Of a DNA stretch of 64,000 nt, positions 35,463 through 44,041 are shown piece after piece. The stretch's first letter is position 1. Each line of letters begins with the position of its first letter. The position numbers and the translations under genes are program-made. The notes beneath the pieces were generated by a model that searched no databases, had not been told where the DNA came from, and saw only the letters and a list, made by a program, of their open reading frames with translations. The stretch spans positions 86,199-150,198 of the forward strand of contig NZ_ASXG01000109.1 in the NCBI RefSeq assembly GCF_000411975.1. Reading direction: 5' to 3'. The DNA is from Amycolatopsis orientalis DSM 43388 (lineage in GTDB: Bacteria > Actinomycetota > Actinomycetes > Mycobacteriales > Pseudonocardiaceae).

Positions 35463-36071
35463 TCAGCGAGGGTCGGGCAGGCCGGCGGCGGCAGCGGCGG
35501 CGGCCTCGTCGAAAATCTCGAGCAGCGGCCGGGCCCCGTTCTGGTCGGCCCAGCGGGTGAGCGTGGTGGTGAGCACTCCGCCCGCCACCGCCAGCAGCAG
35601 CGACGGGAACAGGTCCTTCTCCGCGTCGGTGCCGGACCGCCGCGCGATGGCCGCGATCATCGGATCGCGCGAGCCGGAGTTGAGCGTCGTCGCGCGGACG
35701 AGCAGCGACGGATCGCCGTGGATGATGCGCAGCCGGGTCAGCCACTCGTCGCGGTCGCGTTCGATGTCGGCGAGGTCTTCCCGGACGGTCGCGATGAACG
35801 CGGGGAAGGCGTCGACGCCGTCCGGCTGCGCGAGGAACCGGGCGATCGTCCGCTCGGCCCGTTCCGCGTGGTCGGCGTACGCGAGCAGCACCGCGTCCTC
35901 TTTGACCGCGAAGTAGTTGAAGAACGTGCGCGCGGACACGCCCGCCTCCGCGGCGATGTCGTCGACCGTGACCTGGTCCAGACCACGCTCGTCGATCAGC
36001 CGGAGCGCGGCGAGGGCGATGGTGCGGTGGGTTTCGAGCTTCTTGCGCTCGCGCAAGCCGGGAGGGGGCAC
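35463..36071 (-). CDS. TetR-family repressor
   Basis: The 202-residue protein has an N-terminal TetR helix-turn-helix (ERKKLETHRTIALAALRLI and VDDIAAEAGVSARTFFNYF), with the usual all-helical ligand domain behind. GTG is chosen because TACGCT stands 6 nt upstream and no RBS exists, as expected for a leaderless transcript. A perfect 15-bp palindrome lies over its -35 region. The gene is first in a unit with the MFS exporter and divergent from a DprE2-like reductase, which could also be under its control. Confidence 0.9.
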   Translation of the reverse strand: MPPPGLRERKKLETHRTIALAALRLIDERGLDQVTVDDIAAEAGVSARTFFNYFAVKEDAVLLAYADHAERAERTIARFLAQPDGVDAFPAFIATVREDLADIERDRDEWLTRLRIIHGDPSLLVRATTLNSGSRDPMIAAIARRSGTDAEKDLFPSLLLAVAGGVLTTTLTRWADQNGARPLLEIFDEAAAAAAAGLPDPR

Positions 36072-36077
36072 GGGACC

Positions 36078-36083
36078 AGCGTA
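36078..36083 (-). promoter_or_regulatory. leaderless -10 box of the TetR gene
   Basis: On the minus strand TACGCT lies 6 nt before the GTG start. The operator palindrome begins 9 bp further upstream. Confidence 0.6.
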
Positions 36084-36092
36084 GCGAAGATC

Positions 36093-36107
36093 TTGCAGAG
36101 TCTGCAA
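36093..36107. promoter_or_regulatory. TetR operator palindrome
   Basis: TTGCAGAGTCTGCAA is a perfect 7+1+7 palindrome, typical in size for TetR sites. A further half-site TTGCAG follows at 36110. It sits in the 100-bp divergent gap between tetR and the dprE2-like gene and can affect both promoters. Confidence 0.8.
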
Positions 36108-36171
36108 AGTTGCAGTTTGTGAACCAGGGCACTCGGACCGCGCGGGGAACGGGCTGGCAGACTCACCCAGC

Positions 36172-36915
36172 GTGAGCGGAACGGTGCTGGTACTCGGCGG
36201 ACGCAGTGAAATCGGGGCGGCGGTGGCCGTCCGGCTGGCGCGCGGCGGCGCACGGCGGTTCGTCCTCGCCGCGCGGCCGGGCGCGGACCTCAGCGAGCAG
36301 ATCGCCGCTCTGCGCGAAGCGGGCGCGGAGACGGTGGCTACCGAGGACTTCGACGCCGACGACCTCTCCGCGCACCGGCCGCTGCTCGAACGCGTTCTCC
36401 GGGAGCACGGGCCGCTCGAGACTGTCGTGCTGGCGTTCGGCATCCTCGGCGACCAGGCCCGTGCGGAGACCGACGCGGCGCACGCCATCGCGATCGTGCA
36501 CACCGATTACGTCGCCCAGGTGTCGGTGCTCACTCACACGGCGGAACTGTTGCGCACCCAGGGTTCCGGAAACCTGATCGTCTTCTCCTCGGTCGCCGGG
36601 ATTCGCGTGCGGCGGGCGAATTACGTGTACGGCTCGGCGAAAGCGGGCCTCGACGGGTTCGCTTCCGGGCTGTCCGACGCGCTGCACGGCACCGGCGTGC
36701 ACCTGCTGCTCGTGCGTCCGGGCTTCGTGATCGGCCGGATGACCGAAGGAATGTCGCCCGCGCCGTTCTCCAGCACCGCCGATCAGGTGGCCGACGCGAC
36801 CGTGGCCGCGTTGCGCCGCCGCCGCGAAGCGGTGTGGGTGCCGGGCGTGTTGCGCTTGGTGTTCGCGGCGATGCGGTTCGTGCCGCGCGCGGTGTGGCGG
36901 CGGATGCCGCGCTGA
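36172..36915 (+). CDS. decaprenylphosphoryl-2-keto-ribose reductase-like SDR (DprE2-like)
   Basis: The 247-residue short-chain dehydrogenase has LVLGGRSEIG as its NAD(P)-binding glycine motif, an IVFSSVAG strand with the catalytic Ser, and YVYGSAKAG with the YxxxK pair. The style (GGRSEIG, DFDADD, ILGDQ, RPGFV..RMTEGM) and the C-terminal basic helix match DprE2, which reduces decaprenylphosphoryl-2-keto-ribose to DPA, the arabinose donor for the cell wall. The partner dprE1 is not next to it, so this may be a paralogue. The GTG has no clear RBS. Confidence 0.75.
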   Translation: MSGTVLVLGGRSEIGAAVAVRLARGGARRFVLAARPGADLSEQIAALREAGAETVATEDFDADDLSAHRPLLERVLREHGPLETVVLAFGILGDQARAETDAAHAIAIVHTDYVAQVSVLTHTAELLRTQGSGNLIVFSSVAGIRVRRANYVYGSAKAGLDGFASGLSDALHGTGVHLLLVRPGFVIGRMTEGMSPAPFSSTADQVADATVAALRRRREAVWVPGVLRLVFAAMRFVPRAVWRRMPR

Positions 36916-37074
36916 ACTCCCTGTGCCCGCAGGGGCACCGGCTGTCGCCGCGCGTTCGGCCGAACGGGCAGCATCACATCTTCGCGACAGGTTTCTCAGG
37001 CTATTCCCAGCTAACGCGGTGATCCTCGAACGAGGGGGGCGAAATCCGTCCCCCGGGGAAGCGAGGAACCGGCC

Positions 37075-38301
37075 GTGCTGATCACGTCCCGGGGCCGCCG
37101 GATCGGCGCCCGTGCGGTGCTGGGAGCGGTGTCCGCCCTGGTGCTGGGCGCCACCGGGTTCGCGTGGTCGCAACTGCACCGGCTGGACGCCGGCCTGGTC
37201 ACCGCCGACGTCATCGCGCCCTCGGCGCGGGTTCCGGACGCCGCGGCCGGGGAACCGCTCGCCGTCGCGCAGAACATCTTGCTGGTGGGGCTCGATTCGC
37301 GCACCAAACCGGACGGGACGCCGCTGCCGCAGGACGTGCTCGACGCGCTGCACGCGGGCGGGGGAGACGACGGCGGCAACACCACCGACACGATGATCGT
37401 GGTGCACGTCCCGGCAGGCGGGGCGGCCGCCACCGCGATCTCGATCCCGCGCGATTCCTATGTGGACATTCCGGGCTACGGCAAGCACAAGATCAATTCG
37501 GCGTACAGCCGGGCGCGGGCCGACCAGCGGGGAAAGCTCGCCCAGCAAGGCATGAGCGGCCCGGAGCTGGAAGTGGCCGCCGACGCCGCCGGGGCGAAAT
37601 CGGCGATCGCCGCGGTGCAGGAGCTCACCGGCCTCACCATCAACCACTACGCCGCGGTGAATCTCGCCGGGTTCGCCGCGCTGAGCGAGGCGGTCGGCGG
37701 CGTGCAAGTGTGCCTGAAAGCACCCGTGCACGATTCCTTCTCCGGCGCGAATTTCCCCGCCGGGCCGCAGACCGTCTCGGGCGCCCAGGCGCTCGCCTTC
37801 GTCCGGCAGCGGCACGGCCTGCCCAACGGCGACCTGGACCGGATCGCACGGCAGCAGGCATTCCTGTCGGCGACGGCGAAAACCGTCCTCGGCTCCGGCA
37901 CCCTCACCGATCCGGCGCGGCTTTCGTCCCTGGTGGATGCTCTGGAAAGCTCGGTCACCCTCGACCAGGGCTGGAATCTGCTGAGTTTCGCCCAGCAGCT
38001 GCACGGCCTCAGCTCGGGCGCGATCGCGTTCGGCACGATCCCGGTGCAGAGCCTGTCGCTGGCCACCCCGTCCGACGGGGACGCGGTGAAGGTGGATCCG
38101 GCGCAGGTGAAGGAATTCGTGCGGACGCAGATCAGCTCGCCGGACGTGTCGGCCGCAGGAGGAACGCCGGACGCGGGCGCTGTCCGCCCGGCGTCGAGCG
38201 GGGGAGTGGTGCGGCCGATCGCGGCGACCACCACACCGGCGCCTCCGGCGGGGTCTCCGGCGCAGCCGAAGCTGACGACCGCCAGCGGATGTGTGAACTG
38301 A
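37075..38301 (+). CDS. LytR-CpsA-Psr (LCP) family cell-wall ligase
   Basis: The 408-residue protein has an N-terminal cytoplasmic tail, one transmembrane anchor (about residues 12-32) and an extracellular LCP domain with ILLVGLDSRT, NTTDTMIVVH, AISIPRDSYVDIPG, KINSAYS and ALAFVRQRHG. LCP proteins attach glycopolymers, such as arabinogalactan in Corynebacteriales and Pseudonocardiales, to peptidoglycan. The C-terminal 70 residues are a Pro/Ala/Thr tail. GCGAGGA precedes the GTG start. Its closeness to the DprE2-like gene fits a cell-wall theme. Confidence 0.92.
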   Translation: MLITSRGRRIGARAVLGAVSALVLGATGFAWSQLHRLDAGLVTADVIAPSARVPDAAAGEPLAVAQNILLVGLDSRTKPDGTPLPQDVLDALHAGGGDDGGNTTDTMIVVHVPAGGAAATAISIPRDSYVDIPGYGKHKINSAYSRARADQRGKLAQQGMSGPELEVAADAAGAKSAIAAVQELTGLTINHYAAVNLAGFAALSEAVGGVQVCLKAPVHDSFSGANFPAGPQTVSGAQALAFVRQRHGLPNGDLDRIARQQAFLSATAKTVLGSGTLTDPARLSSLVDALESSVTLDQGWNLLSFAQQLHGLSSGAIAFGTIPVQSLSLATPSDGDAVKVDPAQVKEFVRTQISSPDVSAAGGTPDAGAVRPASSGGVVRPIAATTTPAPPAGSPAQPKLTTASGCVN

Positions 38302-38307
38302 TCCGGT

Positions 38308-39660
38308 TCACGCCAGCGGGAACGTGATCGTGAACGCCGCCCCGCCCTCCGGTGCCGGGCCGGCCGTCAGTGTTCCGCCCATCCGGGTCACCAGTCCGTG
38401 CGCCAGCGCGAGCCCGATGCCGGACCCGACCGGACGGCTGTCTCGATACCGGGCGTTGAGCACGCCGCGTTCGAAAGCCACCGGATAGTCCTCCGGTGCG
38501 AGCCCCGGGCCGCCGTCCCGGACCGAAAGGCGGGCGTGGCCGTCCGCGACCGCCAGGGCGAACACCATCGGCGCGCCCGCGGGCGTGACGCGCAGAGCGT
38601 TCTCCGCCAGGCCGTCCACGACCTGGTGCAGCCGCCGGGCGTCGGCGGTGACCAGGGCGGTTCCCGGGGGAGACTGCACGGTCAGCGGGACGTCCGCGCG
38701 GGCGCAGCGGAGCTGCCACACCTCCGCGCAGTCCCGGACCAGCGCGGCGAAGTCGACGGCGCCCAGGTCGAGCTGGAATTCGTCGGCTCCGAGGCGGGCT
38801 AGCTCCAGCAGGTCGGACACGAGCCGTTCCAGGCGCTGAGCCTCGCGGTGGATCGTCTCGCCGGCGCGGCGGGCGTCCGGGCCTTTGGCGACTCCGTCGG
38901 CGATCGCCTCGGCGAAACCGGTCACCGCGGTCAGCGGGGTGCGAAGTTCGTGCGACACCGACAGCAGGAATTCGCGTTGCCGGGCTTCGCTGCGGGCCAG
39001 CGCGTCGGCGAGTTCGTTCAGCGAGCCCGCGACCTGTGCGACTTCGGCTGGGCCTTCGACCGGCACCCGCACGTCGCGCCGCCCCGCGCGGAGACTGCCC
39101 GCCGCGGCGGCCGCGCGGCGAAGCGGGCGCCCGAGCAGCCGTCCGGAGACGTATCCGGCGATCGCGGCGACCACGAGCCCGATGCCGAGCGCCAGAAGAA
39201 TGTTTCGCAGCAGCGCGTGTTGCGTGGACTCGGCGCTGCGCACCGGTTGCACGAGCGCGAACGCGGCTTGCGGGCCGACCGGGCGCACTTCCACGAGGTA
39301 GTCGACGTTGCCGATCGTCACCCGCGCCGAACGGTCCTGTCCGGACTCGAGCCCGGCCCGCTCCGCCGCGCGCACCGCGGTCGCCTGCCCGGAATTCTGG
39401 CCGCTGACCCGGTGCACGACGACCTCGATGCCCTGTCCCCGCACGACCGCGGCCACCTTGCCGATCGCGAGCCGGTTGCCGATCCCGGCGCCGTCGAGCT
39501 GCCCGGCGACGACGTCGGCCTGGTCCCGCAACGACTGCTGCAGCACCGAATCGGCGGTAGTGCGGACCAGCCGGGACGCGACCAGCCCGGCCACGAGCAC
39601 CGCGATCCCGGCGACCGCCAGGCACACCACGGTGATCCGGAGCGCGAGCGTCGTTTTCAT
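38308..39660 (-). CDS. sensor histidine kinase (EnvZ/BaeS type)
   Basis: The 450-residue protein has two transmembrane helices enclosing an extracellular sensor of about 120 residues, then a HAMP linker (GRPLRRAAAAAGSL), a HisKA helix with SVSHELRTPLT (phospho-His in the H-E pair), and a HATPase domain with ENALRV, VRDGGPGL and GSGIGLALAHGL. The start ATG overlaps the stop of the response-regulator gene (ATGA). It converges on the LCP gene with a 6-bp gap, so transcripts may interfere. The signal is unknown. Confidence 0.93.
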   Translation of the reverse strand: MKTTLALRITVVCLAVAGIAVLVAGLVASRLVRTTADSVLQQSLRDQADVVAGQLDGAGIGNRLAIGKVAAVVRGQGIEVVVHRVSGQNSGQATAVRAAERAGLESGQDRSARVTIGNVDYLVEVRPVGPQAAFALVQPVRSAESTQHALLRNILLALGIGLVVAAIAGYVSGRLLGRPLRRAAAAAGSLRAGRRDVRVPVEGPAEVAQVAGSLNELADALARSEARQREFLLSVSHELRTPLTAVTGFAEAIADGVAKGPDARRAGETIHREAQRLERLVSDLLELARLGADEFQLDLGAVDFAALVRDCAEVWQLRCARADVPLTVQSPPGTALVTADARRLHQVVDGLAENALRVTPAGAPMVFALAVADGHARLSVRDGGPGLAPEDYPVAFERGVLNARYRDSRPVGSGIGLALAHGLVTRMGGTLTAGPAPEGGAAFTITFPLA

Positions 39661-40337
39661 CCGGCGTCCGCCGCGTAGCCGATGCCCCGTACTGTCCGGA
39701 TTGGACTGTCGGGCCCGAGTTTCGCCCGCAGCTGCGCGACATGCACGTCCACCGTGCGGGTCCCGGCCGCGGCGGCGTACCCCCAGACCGCGCTGAGCAG
39801 CTGATCGCGCGACAGCACCTGACCGGGGTGGCGCAGCAGGTACGCGAGCAGGTCGAATTCGGTGGAGGTGAGCGTGACCTCGTCCTGGCCCGCCCACACC
39901 CGGCGGCCCGGCACGTCGACGCGCACGCCGCCGCAAGCGAGTGTCGTGGCCGGACTGCCGGCCGCGCGGCGCAGCACCGTCCGCACGCGGGCGGCCAGTT
40001 CGCGGGGGCTGAATGGTTTGGTGAGGTAGTCGTCCGCGCCGATTTCGAGGCCCAGCAAGCGGTCCAGCTCGTCGTCGCGGGCGGTCACGAACAGCACCGG
40101 CGTCCAGTCGCCCGCCGCGCGCAGCGCCCGGCAGATCTCGATGCCGTCCATTCCGGACAGTCCGATGTCGAGCACCACGGCCACCGGCCGCAACCGGCGG
40201 ATCGCCCCGAGCGCCTTCGCGCCGTCCGGCTCGACTTCCACCCCGAATCCGTCGCGCCGCAGGTACAGCGCGGCGAGTTCGGCGATCGCGGTCTCGTCCT
40301 CCACGACGAGGACGAGACCGCGGCCAGCTGACCCCAT
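39657..40337 (-). CDS. OmpR/PhoB-family response regulator
   Basis: The 226-residue protein has a receiver domain with the acidic pair EDE, phospho-Asp in VVLDIGLSG, Thr in FVTARDDE and Lys in LTKPFSP. A winged-helix DNA-binding domain follows (LTSTEFDLLAYLLRHPGQVLSR, cited in part, and VDVHVAQLRAKLG). GGGAG precedes the ATG. It is the first gene of the two-component pair and the likely partner of the coupled kinase. Confidence 0.95.
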   Translation of the reverse strand: MGSAGRGLVLVVEDETAIAELAALYLRRDGFGVEVEPDGAKALGAIRRLRPVAVVLDIGLSGMDGIEICRALRAAGDWTPVLFVTARDDELDRLLGLEIGADDYLTKPFSPRELAARVRTVLRRAAGSPATTLACGGVRVDVPGRRVWAGQDEVTLTSTEFDLLAYLLRHPGQVLSRDQLLSAVWGYAAAAGTRTVDVHVAQLRAKLGPDSPIRTVRGIGYAADAG

Positions 40338-40387
40338 GCGGGCTCCCGTTCCTCCGGCCGGCTACGTCGGGGGAAACGGTACGCGGG

Positions 40388-40561
40388 TCACCGCTGCCCG
40401 TCGCCCGCCATGTCGGACTGGATCGAGTCCAGCGTGGACTGGATGCTGCTCAGATCGCCGTCCGGTGTCGCCCCCGTCGACGGCGCCGAACCGTTGTCGC
40501 ACGCGACGCAGCCGAGCCCGACGACGGCCGCCGCGGCGGCGAGCGCGATCAGCCGCTTCAC
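40388..40561 (-). CDS. small secreted or lipid-anchored protein, 57 aa
   Basis: The GTG start overlaps the stop of the upstream gene (GTGA). MKRLIALAAAAAVVGLGC is a short signal peptide ending in a Cys, a weak lipobox (the -3 residue is Gly rather than Leu), and a second Cys lies three residues on. The mature part is about 38 polar residues with DLSSIQSTLDSIQSDM, a short helix. The function is not recognised. Coupling to the preceding exported protein suggests that they act together. Confidence 0.65.
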   Translation of the reverse strand: MKRLIALAAAAAVVGLGCVACDNGSAPSTGATPDGDLSSIQSTLDSIQSDMAGDGQR

Positions 40562-40953
40562 TTCGGCGCCTGACAGTGCGCCGCGGCGAACGCGTCGAGC
40601 TGCTTGGTCGCGTTCGCCAGCTCCCCGATCCGGCTCTGCCGCTTGTCCGCCCGCTTCTGCAGCCGGTCCGCCTGCGCGGTGCGGCCCTTGGCGCGGGCGT
40701 CGTTCGCGCGCGCCTTGAGATTCGCGACCGACCCGGAAACCTCCGGCCCGCCGTTGATCCGGTTGGTGAGATTCTGGGCCTGTTTGCGCAGTTTCGGCAC
40801 CCAGGCGGTGCACATCTGCTGCACCTCCTGCGGGCTCAGCGTGACCGGAGCCGGAGCCGGGGCCTGCGTGTCGGCGCTGGCGATCGGCGCGGCCACGAGC
40901 AGTCCGGCCGCGATCCCGCAGCCCGCCAGTGCCAGCCGCCTCGTTCCTCGCAT
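40558..40953 (-). CDS. exported coiled-coil protein, 131 aa
   Basis: A signal peptide (MRGTRRLALAGCGIAAGLLVAAPIASA, cleavage likely after ASA) is followed by a mature domain of two Lys/Arg/Ala-rich helices (NLKARANDARAKGRTAQADR). Two Cys flank the helical part (MCTAW and AHCQAP) and may form a disulfide. The start was chosen because GGGAGGAC stands 9 nt before it. The family is not recognised. It lies upstream of the two-component genes on the same strand. Confidence 0.75.
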   Translation of the reverse strand: MRGTRRLALAGCGIAAGLLVAAPIASADTQAPAPAPVTLSPQEVQQMCTAWVPKLRKQAQNLTNRINGGPEVSGSVANLKARANDARAKGRTAQADRLQKRADKRQSRIGELANATKQLDAFAAAHCQAPK

Positions 40954-41067
40954 CGTTCTCGTCCTCCCGTGTCGGTGTTTCCCGAGGACCACCGTCGCGC
41001 GCGGGTGTACGAGCGGTGTGGGACGAATGTTCGGGTTCGGTAAAGCCCGCGGACTCGGTGGAGTGTT

Positions 41068-41084
41068 ACTCTCTTGCGGAGAGT
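41068..41084. promoter_or_regulatory. probable HxlR operator
   Basis: Perfect inverted repeats ACTCTC and GAGAGT are separated by TTGCG. TACTCT inside it can serve as a -10 box. The palindrome ends 12 bp before the hxlR start codon, so binding would block transcription of hxlR itself. Confidence 0.6.
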
Positions 41085-41096
41085 GAGGAGGCCGCC

Positions 41097-41468
41097 GTGC
41101 TGGGAAACCCGTATGACCGCGACTGCCCGACGCGCCAGCTGCTCGACCGGATCGGCGACCAGTGGACGGTGCTGATCGTCGGCGCGCTGACCGACGGCCC
41201 GCTGCGGTTCACCGAGATCGGCAAGCGCGTCGACGGCATCTCGCAGAAGGTCCTCACGCAAACGCTGCGCAGCCTGGTCCGCGACGGCATTCTCGTCCGC
41301 ACGGCGTACCCGGTGATCCCGCCGAAGGTCGAGTACGAACTCACCCAACTGGGCCGCAACCTCGCCGAACCGCTGGAACTCCTGGACCGCTGGGCCCGCC
41401 AGCACATGGACCAGGTGACCGCCGCACGCGCGGCTTACGACGCGGAGAACGCCGCCACTGCCTCGTGA
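41097..41468 (+). CDS. HxlR-family winged-helix regulator
   Basis: The 123-residue protein matches HxlR: CPTRQLLDRIGDQWTVLIVGAL, RFTEIGKRVDGISQKVLTQTL and PPKVEYELTQLG. The single Cys near residue 10 of CPTRQLL is the position used for redox or aldehyde sensing in relatives. The GTG is chosen because GAGGAG lies 7 nt upstream. No obvious partner gene is adjacent: the divergent neighbour encodes an exported protein and the downstream gene is convergent. Confidence 0.92.
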   Translation: MLGNPYDRDCPTRQLLDRIGDQWTVLIVGALTDGPLRFTEIGKRVDGISQKVLTQTLRSLVRDGILVRTAYPVIPPKVEYELTQLGRNLAEPLELLDRWARQHMDQVTAARAAYDAENAATAS

Positions 41469-41508
41469 GTGCTGGCGCCGGTTCTAACCGGCGTCAACGC
41501 TCACGAGG
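41461..41508. terminator. bidirectional terminator hairpin
   Basis: A long inverted repeat runs from CCTCGTGAG to CTCACGAGG with an inner GCCGGTT/AACCGGC stem and a central CT, with one mismatch and two wobble pairs. It spans the ends of the convergent hxlR and iclR genes, so it serves both. Its sequence is clearly related to the palindrome at 52494-52535. Confidence 0.8.
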
Positions 41509-42268
41509 GCTGCCGAAGCAGGTTCGTCAGCGTATGCGCCTCCTTGAGCAGCAACGCACCCAGCTCAGCCCGCCGCTCCGCGCGGAACCGCGATTCCACC
41601 CCGGTCAGCGTCAGCGCCCAGGCCGGTTCCCCGGCGGGCGTGAACACCGCCGCCGCCATGCCCCAGCTCCCCTCGACCACCAACCCGGGGTTGGTCGAAT
41701 ACCCGTCCTCCCGCGTCCGCGCGACGCGGGCGCGGACTTCCTCGGCCCGGTGCGCCGGGCCCCATTCGGCCGTCAGGTCCACTGTGGACAGATACTCCTC
41801 GACCTCGCGGTCCGGCAGCATCGACAGCACCACCAGCCCCGCCGACACCACGCCCAGCGGGAACCTCGCGCCCTCGTACAGCACGAACGACCGGATCGGG
41901 AAGTCGCCGTCCTCGCGCAGCAGGCAGACCGTCTCGTTGCCGCGGCGGGCGGAGAAGAACGCGCTTTCCCCGGTGGCCGCGGCCAGCCGATGGACGCTCG
42001 CGCGCGCCTGCTGCGTCACGTCGTAGCGCGGCGCCGCCGCCTCGCCGAGCAGGTACAGCTCCGGGCCCAGGTACCAGCGGCCGCTTTGCCGGTCGCGGTC
42101 GACGTAGCCCTCGGCGGCCAGCGACGCGAGCAGCCGGTGCACGGTCGGGCGGGCCAGGCCGCACTGGCGCGCCAGCTGCGAGGTCGACGCTCCGTCGCGG
42201 TGGGTGGACAATGCGCGCAGGACCGCGGACACCCGTCCGACGACGTGGTCTGGAGGCGAAGTGGGCAC
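41501..42268 (-). CDS. IclR-family regulator (PcaR-like)
   Basis: The 255-residue protein has a winged helix-turn-helix (RVSAVLRALSTHRDGASTSQ and CGLARPTVHRLLASLAAEGY) and an IclR effector-binding domain (SVHRLAAATGESAFFSARRG, LSMLPDREVEEYL). It lacks an RBS but has TACTCT 7 nt before the GTG, indicating a leaderless transcript. It diverges from the CoA-transferase genes with a 157-bp gap and is their likely regulator. Confidence 0.9.
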   Translation of the reverse strand: MPTSPPDHVVGRVSAVLRALSTHRDGASTSQLARQCGLARPTVHRLLASLAAEGYVDRDRQSGRWYLGPELYLLGEAAAPRYDVTQQARASVHRLAAATGESAFFSARRGNETVCLLREDGDFPIRSFVLYEGARFPLGVVSAGLVVLSMLPDREVEEYLSTVDLTAEWGPAHRAEEVRARVARTREDGYSTNPGLVVEGSWGMAAAVFTPAGEPAWALTLTGVESRFRAERRAELGALLLKEAHTLTNLLRQPS

Positions 42269-42275
42269 GGGATCG

Positions 42276-42281
42276 AGAGTA
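42276..42281 (-). promoter_or_regulatory. leaderless -10 box of the IclR gene
   Basis: On the minus strand TACTCT lies 7 nt before the GTG start of the IclR regulator, and no Shine-Dalgarno exists between them. Confidence 0.6.
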
Positions 42282-42354
42282 CGTCCGCTCAGTGAACGCA
42301 TCGGGCGCGGGTGTTCGGTGCGCGAGAGGTTTGCCGGGGATCCCGGCGTGTCGG

Positions 42355-42384
42355 TTGACCCGTTTCGCCTGCGCTGGGTTGTAT
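42355..42384 (+). promoter_or_regulatory. candidate promoter of the CoA-transferase operon
   Basis: TTGACC and TTGTAT are spaced by 18 bp, and a leader of about 35 nt with GGAGAGG leads to the GTG start. The -35 is close to consensus and the -10 is weak. It sits within the divergent gap next to the IclR gene. Confidence 0.5.
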
Positions 42385-42425
42385 GCGGGAGCTGACCACT
42401 CACCGAACGAATTGGAGAGGATGCC

Positions 42426-43136
42426 GTGCCGACGAAGTACCGCAGCGCCGCGGAGGCCCTCGACGGGCTGCTCGAGGACGGGCTGACGATCGCGGTCGGG
42501 GGCTTCGGCCTCACCGGGAACCCGAACGACCTCATCGAGGCGGTCCGGGACTCGGGCGTGCGCGATCTGACGATCGTCTCGAACAACATGGGAGTCGACG
42601 GGGCCGGGCTCGGCATTCTGCTCGAGAACCGGCAGGTGCGCCGGGTCATCGCGTCGTACGTCGGAGAGAACAAGCTGTTCGCGCAGCAGTACCTCGACGG
42701 GACGGTCGAGGTCGAGTTCACGCCGCAGGGCACGCTCGCCGAGCGGATGCGGGCCGGCGGCGCGGGGATCCCGGCGTTCTACACCAAGTCCGGCGTCGGC
42801 ACGCCGATCGCCGAGGGCAAGCCGCACGCCGAGTTCGACGGCGTCACCTACGTGCAGGAGCGGGGGATCGTCGCCGATCTCTCCCTCGTGCACGCCTACG
42901 TCGCGGACCCGGCCGGGAACCTGATCTACCGCTACGCCTCGCGGAACTTCAACCCGCTCGTCGCGACCTGCGGCAAGGTGACGATCGCCGAGGCCGAACA
43001 GGTCTCGGACGAGTACCTCGACCCGGAGCGGATCATCACGCCGGGGATTTACGTCCAGCGGCTGATCCAGGCGGTCGAACGGGAAAAGCAGATCGAAAAG
43101 CGGACTGTGCGCGTGCGTGAGGAGGCGTCGGCGTGA
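42426..43136 (+). CDS. scoA: 3-oxoacid CoA-transferase subunit A
   Basis: The 236-residue protein carries the family glycine signature GGFGLTGNPNDLI near the N-terminus and SNNMGVDGAGLG and YVGENKLFAQQYL motifs. With subunit B it moves CoA from succinyl-CoA to acetoacetate (SCOT) or 3-oxoadipate (PcaIJ). The two specificities cannot be separated by eye. SCOT fits because the neighbouring convergent operon makes acetoacetate; PcaIJ fits the divergent IclR-type regulator. GGAGAGG precedes the GTG. Confidence 0.88.
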   Translation: MPTKYRSAAEALDGLLEDGLTIAVGGFGLTGNPNDLIEAVRDSGVRDLTIVSNNMGVDGAGLGILLENRQVRRVIASYVGENKLFAQQYLDGTVEVEFTPQGTLAERMRAGGAGIPAFYTKSGVGTPIAEGKPHAEFDGVTYVQERGIVADLSLVHAYVADPAGNLIYRYASRNFNPLVATCGKVTIAEAEQVSDEYLDPERIITPGIYVQRLIQAVEREKQIEKRTVRVREEASA

Positions 43137-43762
43137 GCTGGACCCGAGAGGACATGGCCAAGATCGGGGCCCGCGAGCTGCGGGACGGCGATTACGTGAA
43201 CCTCGGGATCGGGATTCCCACCCAGGTGGCGAATCACATTCCGGACGGGGTGCAGGTGACCCTGCACAGCGAGAACGGGATTCTCGGCCTGGGACCGTTT
43301 CCGTGGGAGGGCGAGAAAGATCCCGACCTGGTGAACGCCGGCAAGCAGACGGTCACGTTGCAGCCGGGGGCCAGTCTGTTCGATTCCGCGGAGTCGTTCG
43401 CGATGATTCGCGGCGGGCACATCGACCTGGCGTTGCTCGGGGCGTTGCAGGTGGGGGCCAACGGGGATTTGGCCAACTGGACGGTGCCCGGGGCGTTGGT
43501 CAAGGGGATGGGCGGGGCGATGGATCTGGTCGCCGGGGCTCGTCGGGTGGTGATCATTACCGATCACACCGCCAAGGACGGGACGCCCAAGATCGTCGAG
43601 AAATGCACGCTGCCGTTGACCGGGGCCGGAGTGGTGAACCGGATCATCACCAATTTGGCGGTGCTGGATGTGACGGACGACGGGTTGAAGCTGGTGGAGC
43701 TTGCGCCTGGGGTTTCTCTGGACGAGGTGCGGGAGAAGACTGGGGCGCCGGTCGCGGGGTAG
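43133..43762 (+). CDS. scoB: 3-oxoacid CoA-transferase subunit B
   Basis: The 209-residue protein starts at a GTG that overlaps the stop of subunit A (GTGA). It has the catalytic-Glu motif HSENGILG (Glu forms the covalent CoA thioester), NLGIGIPTQVANH and GGHIDLALLGALQV, all typical of the B subunit. Both subunits are of normal length and would form the heterotetramer. A 25-bp-stem terminator follows. Confidence 0.92.
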   Translation: MSWTREDMAKIGARELRDGDYVNLGIGIPTQVANHIPDGVQVTLHSENGILGLGPFPWEGEKDPDLVNAGKQTVTLQPGASLFDSAESFAMIRGGHIDLALLGALQVGANGDLANWTVPGALVKGMGGAMDLVAGARRVVIITDHTAKDGTPKIVEKCTLPLTGAGVVNRIITNLAVLDVTDDGLKLVELAPGVSLDEVREKTGAPVAG

Positions 43763-43849
43763 GCCTGGGTTGGCGGGCGGCTCGTCGCCCTGGCGGGCGA
43801 CATCGCGCCCGGGTGAGCGGCGTGGGGCACCCCGAAGCCCATTGTGATG

Positions 43850-43914
43850 GCGGTCTGGGGGTGCTTGTCAAGGCGGGGAAGATGCCTTGACAAGCACCCC
43901 CAGACCGCATTTTT
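43850..43914 (+). terminator. strong terminator after scoB
   Basis: Perfect 25-bp arms beginning GCGGTCTGGGGGTGCTTGTC enclose the 9-nt loop GGGGAAGAT, followed by ATTTTTGG. It lies about 90 bp past the scoB stop. The surrounding 43763-44104 stretch contains this palindrome and the next one, and no convincing gene. Confidence 0.9.
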
Positions 43915-44041
43915 GGCTTCGTATCGGGGTGCGGGGGTGGTGTGGGTGCTTGGTGGGGTGGGTGCACCGGCTGCGGGTTGGTGGTGGCGAACCGTGGCTG
44001 GGTGGGTGCGTCGGCGGCGGGTGCGCGGAGCGCTAGAAGGT

